From assembly GCF_028389875.1 (NCBI RefSeq), contig NC_084666.1, positions 30,226,308-30,290,307 on the forward strand: a stretch of 64,000 nt of DNA. The letters run 5' to 3'. This DNA comes from Rhea pennata. Taxonomy: Eukaryota; Chordata; Aves; Rheiformes; Rheidae. The translations under genes and the position numbers were made by a program. Under the pieces are notes generated by a model that had not been told where the DNA came from, searched no databases, and was given only the letters and a program-made list of their open reading frames with translations. Shown here piece after piece: positions 57,701 through 64,000 of the stretch; the stretch's first letter is position 1; each line of letters begins with the position of its first letter.

Positions 57701-60700
57701 ATATAGCTGCTTCTTGCACTGACTGGCTGCAAATTCTTTGGCCTCTGTCTCTGGCAGATGCCAGCTGGGCTTGACAGTTGTCTTGCTGGGGTGTGTGGGG
57801 GGGCTTTTTCTCACTTGACTAGTTAGGGGGGAGGAAGATTTGTATTGGACTTAGAATGACAATCAGCTCGCGTTGGCTGTCACAGTATTTAGTGTGGGTC
57901 ATCTCGGAGTTATATAGTACTGTTGCTTTGCTGCAGCAAGCCTGTGTGTGCACATATGCTTCCAAGTCTTAATGTCTTTTGCCAAATAAATCACTGGAAT
58001 CTAGTGGCCTAAATAAAATTTAGTTAGTAATGAAAGGAAGGACTAAGTCCTTCCCTGCCTCTGATTCCCTTTATGAACACAGCAGTAAAGATTACCATTT
58101 TGCTGCCTTTCAGTACTTCCTCTGAAAGTCTACAGTTACTGTTCAATGTATATGATGTTACAGTCAATAGCTCCTCTAGCAGAGAATGGCAAGTTACCTG
58201 GTTGTTGCTGTCAATTATTGTTGTTTAAAAACAAGCTATTACAAGGGAGGAACTTTTAAAAAGCTTTGAACAATTTCCTTTTTTTTCCCCCTCATTCCTC
58301 ATCAGGTGTCCTCATTTTTAAGTACATCACACTGCAAGGGGCATGTGTCCATTGGAAGCTTGAGTGTATATAAAGAAGGATGTCTGAAGGGAGTGGATTG
58401 CAATTTTGGATCTCTTGTTGTTAGAGATGTCAATGCAGTAGTAACTTTTGACCCTTAATAAGTCTCTGTGCAGTAGAAGAGATGTCAAAAATTTAAATCC
58501 CTGTCACTTCCTTTCTGTAGGCTCAGTACCTGAGCAGCTATTCCTAGTCAACTGTAGGCAGGAGGAGCATTCTGGCTGCCTAGACAGAGTGTATTTTCTG
58601 ACCAGATTTTATCCATGCTTGTGAAGAAAAGATAGCTTGTGAGCAGTGCAAGAAAGCTGGGCCAGAAGAATGTTGCTGTTACAAAGTGTTTTATTATGAT
58701 TAGAACTTGGAGGTCCATTAGAGAGCTTCAGATGCACTCTTTTGGTTACAGCTCAGCCTGATACAATGACTTCCACTTCCAGCTGAATTACTTACATTGA
58801 TTAGTACGATTTGTGTAATCATTTCATAACCTGGTTATGTTGATACCTGGCCTGGCTTAAACACATCTGAAAGGAAGGACTTTTTTCTTAAAAAAAAAAA
58901 AAAAAAAAAAAGGGGGGGGGGGAGGAAAAGAAAAAAAAAATCTTGGAAAAGCCTGATCAAAGTAGATTTGGCATCTCTTAAATGACAAGTGTGACAGCAT
59001 GTGAGAGGACGGCAGTTCTCTGAGGGAGGTGAGACCTCTTAAATTTAGTTACTGCAAGAATAGGATGTCTGACCAGAACATATGTTTGAGTTGCATATGA
59101 ATTTTAAACTATAGAACTGTTGAAGCTAACAAGTTGTGAAAGATAACAGCAGTGACATCCTTTTACAGGAAAAAATGAAGAAATCCCCTCTCCTTTCTGG
59201 GAGCTTTAAATACCTTGAAGAAGTCTCGGGTGTCCTTTAAGTCCAGACAAGAACAAGATTTGGTTTTGTTCTACATGTAATTAGACAAATATGTTTCTGC
59301 TTTGTTTCAGCTGCAGAGTGTGCATAGTAACAGAACTAAGTTATCCCCTTTTATATTTAGGAATCAAAACAGCTTTTGTCAGAAAACACAGTGATACAGC
59401 ATTCATAGCAGCTCACTGTGAAATGATCCCAATTGAATGGGTGTGCAGAAGAATTGCTACTGGCTCCTTCCTCAAGAGAAACCCTGGTGTCAAAGAAGGA
59501 TATAAGTTTTATCCACCCAAAATTGAAATGTTTTATAAGGTAAGTTTCCTTTCCCATGACAATTAAACAAAGCCAGAACTCTTAAGCATCTCTTTAAAAA
59601 TGCTGACAAGTAAAGCAGGTAGCACTAGAGGCTGACAGATCCTCTTGGTATTGGTAGTTTTGCCATCCTAACATTTTCTTGTGTTCTCTTCCAACAGCTC
59701 TCTTTCAAACTGTCTACACTGCAATGCTGGCTCACAGGGCCACCAAAGAATAATGAGCCAAACTCTACATGTAAAGTAGATAACTCATCTTTGATTGAGA
59801 ATATACCCCTAAGAAGCCCCTATACTTCAGAAAAATAATGCTTTATAAATAAAGTATAGGGGCTTCTTAAGGTATTTTCTCAAATGAAGTGGACATTTTG
59901 GTGTGTTTAAAGAACTTTAAGTGTACTTGCAAGCTGACTATAAGTGGATAGCTAATCACTTAAAACTCTGTACTTCAGAAATGTGCACTGAAAGAGATTT
60001 CTTGTGAACTGTGATCTAAAAAGTGTTTTTTAGTGGACTCTGTCACTCCTGATGCACTATCCAAATCTGAGAAGTGCCTTTAGAGATGTTTAGGTGTTAC
60101 AGGAAGTGTTTTAGTGTTGCTGTTACTAAGCTTTTCTGGTGCTAATTATGAACTACCAGTTTGAAGCCTGTATCTTTTAATCAAATATTGTCTTGTAATG
60201 GTTATTTTTTTTCCCTTATAGCAAGCTTCAACTACATGCCATTCTCCCTTTCATTTTCTTAACAGGATGATGCCAATAATGACCCACAGTGGTCTGAGGA
60301 ACAGCTAATTGAAGCCAAGTTCTGTTTTGCTGGACTTACTATTGGCCAGACTGAAGTGGATATTATGGCACACTCTACTCAAGCTATTTTTGAGATCCTG
60401 GAAAAATCATGGCAACCCCAGAACTGCACTCTGGTAGATCTGAAGGTATGAGGAAAATATGATTTGTCATGATGTTAGTTCTAATGGGACACTTCTGTCA
60501 TTGGATAGTTCCTAAAATAGACTTTTTTTTTTTTTTTTTTAGATTGAATTTGGTGTTAATATTTTAACAAAAGAAATTGTTCTTGCTGATGTAATTGATA
60601 ATGATTCCTGGAGGCTGTGGCCATCAGGAGACAGAAGCCAGCAGAAGGACAAACAGGTAATGTTTTTAATCTCCTGAGTTGGTTGGAAAGAAGGAAAAAA

Positions 60701-63466
60701 TAAACCCTACAGCTAAGCATCTGCTCTTAGAGTAGCTTTTTTTTTTTTTTTTTTTTTTTTCCCTAGATAGTCTTCTCTTTTTACAATATAGCCCATAAGG
60801 CACTGAGTGTCTGATCCTGTTCTCATTAAATATTTGGGAAATCCTGATTGTTTGTCTAGTAGAAGATAATCCTGTGCCTATACATTTTTAATAGGAAGCC
60901 TGGTAACAGTATTGCCTGGAGGTATTGTGCTTAACTGAAGTTTAGAGCTTGCAGGGATGTTAAGAATATCTGACTTGGTGTGCAAATAATAAAATAATTG
61001 GACAATAAATAGATAGCAAGAAGAGAAGTAGCTCTAGTTCCCAGATCTGGCTTGGAGCTGCTTCATTATTCAGAGTTGTATTTTGTACTAGTAGAGATAT
61101 GCTGATAAATGAATACTTCCCGGATCTGTGTCTGGGCGGGGAGGAGGGTTGCTTCTCTTTGCTACTTGTGTATAGGCTTAAATTGAATATTTGTTTGTCT
61201 ACAAGTGTTGCTAGCAGATTGGGTCCACAAATAAGAGGACTGTAAGGTCTGAAGTAAAACTTTTTTTTCCTTGGTCGTACAGCAATTACACTTATTAAAT
61301 AAATAATTCATGGACATTTGTCAAACATGTATTTAAAAAAAACATTTTGGGAGTGCTGCTGCTGTGGAGCTTTTGTGACTATCATTGAGCTTAGTAACAG
61401 AGACCCTGTGAGAGAGTATCTGTAAGCTCCAAGGGGAAAGCGAGGGGGGAAATTCCTAATATAAATTAGGAAGCAGTACTGGTAGTATAGCACTAGTGGC
61501 TATAAGCCTTTTGTGTTACAAATGACCAAATAGTGTAGTGCAGGAGGCTGCACACACCTGCTGAGATAGTGTGTTATTTTTTTTTGTTTTATTTATTTAT
61601 TTTTTTTTGGTTTCATTTAATAGTTCTTGGTCATTTCTCCACCTACAAAGTAATCGATTCCTCTCCAGCTCTTTTTGTTAGGATAAAAACTTGGCTGTTT
61701 ACAGGTCCGTATTATGTGGGGGGAAAAAAAAACAAAACAGCTCATCTAGAAGTTCTTTTCTACATGTGTATCACAATTCTTTCCTGAGGAATTACTAGAA
61801 ACTGCATAAACATTCCAGCTGAGGTTTTCTCATCACCTATGGTAGCAAAATAAGTGCTTTGTGTACCTAAAGCAAAACATTAGCCTTTAGTGTTTTTTTC
61901 TTTCCAGTCTTACCGGGACCTAAAAGAAGTTACTCCTGAAGCACTGCAGATGGTTAAGAGAAACTTTGAATGGGTTGCAGAAAGAGTAGAGGTATCTATG
62001 TGTATGAACAAACTATCCAGAGTTTGATAATTTGTATGCCTTAAAGCCCTGCTGACTGCTTTTCTTCTTCCCCCTCCCCCAACCCCTTCACTCTTCTACA
62101 CAGTTGCTTCTGAAAACAAAGATCCAAGGTAGAGTTGTGGTGTTGATGGGATCTCCTTCTGACCTCAGTCACTGTGAAAAAATAAAAAAGGCATGTGCAA
62201 CCTTTGGCATACCTTGTGAGTTAAGAGTGACCTCTGCTCACAAAGGGCCAGATGAAACTCTAAGGATCAAAGCAGAATATGAAGGTAAATGCAAAAGAAC
62301 TGATGTGGATTGAAACAGTAACATGTGCAGAAACAATTTGTCCTATTAAGGATTTCTGGTAGTTTGTTTTTTTTCCTCAACAATAAGCTCTTACAATGGT
62401 GTTCTACATCTGCTAATTATTAGTCTATAGTCTATAGAATAATTAGTCTATAGACTGCACTAAATAATTATGGAGTATTGCATTGTCCTATTGCCCAGCC
62501 ACACTTTCTGTTAATTAAAGTCCAATCTCTGCTTTTATCTCAGCATTTGAATCTTTCCCCCTTTCACCCCTGCATCCCCTCGGCTTGCAGCATCTTGTTA
62601 CTGATTTTTGGTGTTTCTGAAACAGGGAAGAGGTGGTTTCTCAAGCTGACTAAATACTTTTCATACTTATAAGAGACGCTGCTGACATTGTCTTCCTACC
62701 TGTTTCACAAAAACATGTTTAGTCATTATGTTAGATTCCAAGAGAAGACGACACTGGCTATGAATTTGTGTTTATATCAGGAAAACTTTACATCCTTTAT
62801 GAAAGATTTATAGCCTAACAGAAGTGAAAAGAGAACTTTTTTTTTCTAGGAGTATACTTTTTACAGAGGAGAACTGGCAAATAGGGGTTAAAGCAGCAGT
62901 TACTGAAATGACAGATGTGGTAGGCTCAGTCTAAAGACACTTATATTTTAGAGACAAGTTGCTTGGTATTTTACAGTATGTAACTATTTAATCTTTGGCA
63001 TCTTTAAATGTTTCTCTTTAAAAGCCAAGCAGCACCTATTTCTCTGACACTGAGACTTTTCCCTCAAACACAGAGTAAGATGTGTCAACTTCCTAATTGT
63101 TTTAAACAGTAGCTAGGATATAAAGCTGGAAAACCCCTTTTTTTCTGCAAAGGGGAAAGTTAGAAATGAAATTCTACAGTATGCTATGTAACTTACTTAA
63201 TCAAATAATTGTAAACAGAAGAACTGGGTATCCAGATAAAGTTCCCACAAAAGCATGTGGGAGAAGGGAAGATGGCTTGCTTATCTGTGTGTGTTTTTCC
63301 ATTTTAGGAGATGGAATCCCAACAGTATTTGTTGCAGTAGCTGGCAGAAGCAATGGTTTGGGGCCAGTAATGTCTGGTAACACTGCTTACCCAGTTGTTA
63401 ACTGTCCTCCTCTCTCAGCTGACTGGGGTGCTCAGGATGTGTGGTCCTCTCTCAGACTACCCAGTG
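54755..63466 (+). CDS. PAICS: PAICS: SAICAR synthetase / AIR carboxylase, 3' end missing
   Basis: Bifunctional cytosolic enzyme of de novo purine synthesis: AIR carboxylase makes CAIR and SAICAR synthetase joins it to aspartate. Exons: 54755-54773, 55739-55936, 59361-59539, 60266-60445, 60543-60656, 61908-61991, 62104-62284 and 63308-63466. All are GT-AG and in phase, totalling 1114 nt (371 codons plus one base). Vertebrate PAICS is about 425 residues, so one last exon of about 54 codons lies beyond the right edge. The N-terminal SAICAR synthetase domain shows GKTKEVY (17-23), [11 protein letters not shown] and [12 protein letters not shown]. The C-terminal AIR carboxylase domain starts near 267 with [10 protein letters not shown] (269-278) and has [15 protein letters not shown] (330-344). 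Start: ATG in strong Kozak context (GCCGCCATGG). Confidence 0.97.
55739..55936 (+). CDS. PAICS: PAICS exon 2
   Basis: 198 nt encoding [20 protein letters not shown], the ATP-binding start of SAICAR synthetase, and [14 protein letters not shown]. Donor GCTG|GTAAGT. Confidence 0.97.
55937..59360 (+). other. PAICS: PAICS intron 2
   Basis: 3.4-kb AT-rich intron with poly(T) runs, a purine tract at 58890-58940 and a small GGAAGGACT inverted repeat at 58036-58054. No exon seen. Confidence 0.7.
58890..58940. repeat. 51-bp pure purine tract
   Basis: About A22, then G11, then an A-rich remainder; every base is a purine. Confidence 0.9.
59361..59539 (+). CDS. PAICS: PAICS exon 3
   Basis: 179 nt encoding [37 protein letters not shown] and [18 protein letters not shown]. 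Donor AAG|GTAAGT. Confidence 0.98.
59790..59887. repeat. Long inverted repeat (hairpin) in PAICS intron 3
   Basis: Two arms of about 36 bp flank a loop of about 25 bp. The inner 17 bases (AAGAAGCCCCTATACTT and its complement) pair perfectly; the outer part (TTTGA..GAGAA.ATACC) pairs imperfectly. Confidence 0.85.
60266..60445 (+). CDS. PAICS: PAICS exon 4
   Basis: 60 codons: [40 protein letters not shown] and NCTLVDLK. Phase 0 both ends. Confidence 0.98.
60543..60656 (+). CDS. PAICS: PAICS exon 5
   Basis: 38 codons: [38 protein letters not shown]. The acceptor is an unbroken run of 18 T directly before AG. Confidence 0.98.
61908..61991 (+). CDS. PAICS: PAICS exon 6
   Basis: 28 codons: [28 protein letters not shown], the end of the SAICAR synthetase domain. 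Confidence 0.97.
62104..62284 (+). CDS. PAICS: PAICS exon 7 (start of AIR carboxylase domain)
   Basis: 181 nt: [40 protein letters not shown]. Contains the GSPSD nucleotide-binding motif. Confidence 0.98.
62285..63307 (+). other. PAICS: PAICS intron 7
   Basis: AT-rich intron; a TCTATAG repeat/hairpin cluster lies at 62416-62456. No exon seen. Confidence 0.7.
63308..63466 (+). CDS. PAICS: PAICS exon 8
   Basis: 159 nt: [51 protein letters not shown]. Donor AGTG|GTAAGA; the final exon is off the window. Confidence 0.98.
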
Positions 63467-64000
63467 GTAAGATAATCTTTACCTTACACACCTGTAGTGA
63501 CCTAGCTCACTTTCTGTAGATACCCCTGCACATGTGGCAAAACACTTCTTAGAACAGTAGCTGGATCACTATTGAGAAACAGTTCTAGAAATCTCCTGCC
63601 TACAGTCTTTTGTCCTTTTGTAGCGAAAAGTTAATGGAGCAAAGATTACTCATTCAGATTATACATAATACTCCTCAAAACTGTAATCCTTTGCAGTTTG
63701 TGAAACTGGAATTGGTATTAATGGGCACTTAAAAGAATTGTTTTTGTTCCTGCTTATAGAGCTGCATTTTACTATCATCAAAGATCAAAAAATACCTTCT
63801 TTTACAACTGGAGTAGATAAGAGCTTGACTATTGTAGTAGTGCACTGCTACCTGCATGAACTTAAGTTTTGCTAGTGACTAGAATGGATGTTTGAGGATG
63901 CTAAGGACTCTAAGGCCCAGAATTACTAGCTCCTTGTGAGCATGAGCCTTCTGGTATGCTGTTTTTAGTTTAAAAATGGAATGAAGCAGTCCTGTTTAGA
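63467..64000 (+). other. PAICS: PAICS last intron (partial)
   Basis: Intronic sequence; the expected last coding exon is not present before the window ends. Confidence 0.7.

Overview
This is a vertebrate, almost certainly avian, nuclear genome window. It has spliced genes with GT-AG introns, CpG-island promoters and CR1 LINE fragments. The gene order AASDH(-) / PPAT(-) / PAICS(+) is the conserved tetrapod arrangement. The joined PPAT reading frame is 510 codons, the length I recall for chicken amidophosphoribosyltransferase, so chicken or a close relative is likely.

Layout. At 1-4450 lies the 5' part of AASDH on the minus strand: two coding exons and a CpG-island promoter; the rest of the gene runs off the left edge. 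At about 4530-54195 lies complete PPAT on the minus strand: 11 coding exons, a 3' UTR of up to about 2.7 kb, and a 33.6-kb intron 1. At about 54200-54750 is the CpG-rich bidirectional promoter shared by PPAT and PAICS. From 54755 to the right edge runs PAICS on the plus strand: eight coding exons, with the last missing. PPAT and PAICS encode step 1 and steps 6-7 of de novo IMP synthesis.

The unexpected content is inside PPAT intron 1. On the opposite (plus) strand, from about 22.8 to 45.6 kb, there is an intact-looking multi-exon gene. It has three trihelix (Myb/SANT-like) DNA-binding domains, each on its own exon, separated by short acidic linker exons, and a leucine-rich C-terminal exon followed by a poly(A) signal. 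Every internal exon has symmetrical phase-1 boundaries, and the exons I identified join into one frame of about 635-662 codons. I do not recognise it as a named gene. It looks like a transcription factor built by tandem exon duplication, nested antisense in a purine-synthesis gene.

Two weaker signals on the minus strand in the same intron (53221-53358 with 52888-52986, and 26834-27010) look like exons of unrecognised transcripts. The rest is ordinary AT-rich intron with CR1 fragments, microsatellites and a few hairpins. All splice assignments were made by eye from GT/AG signals, phase and similarity; no search was run.
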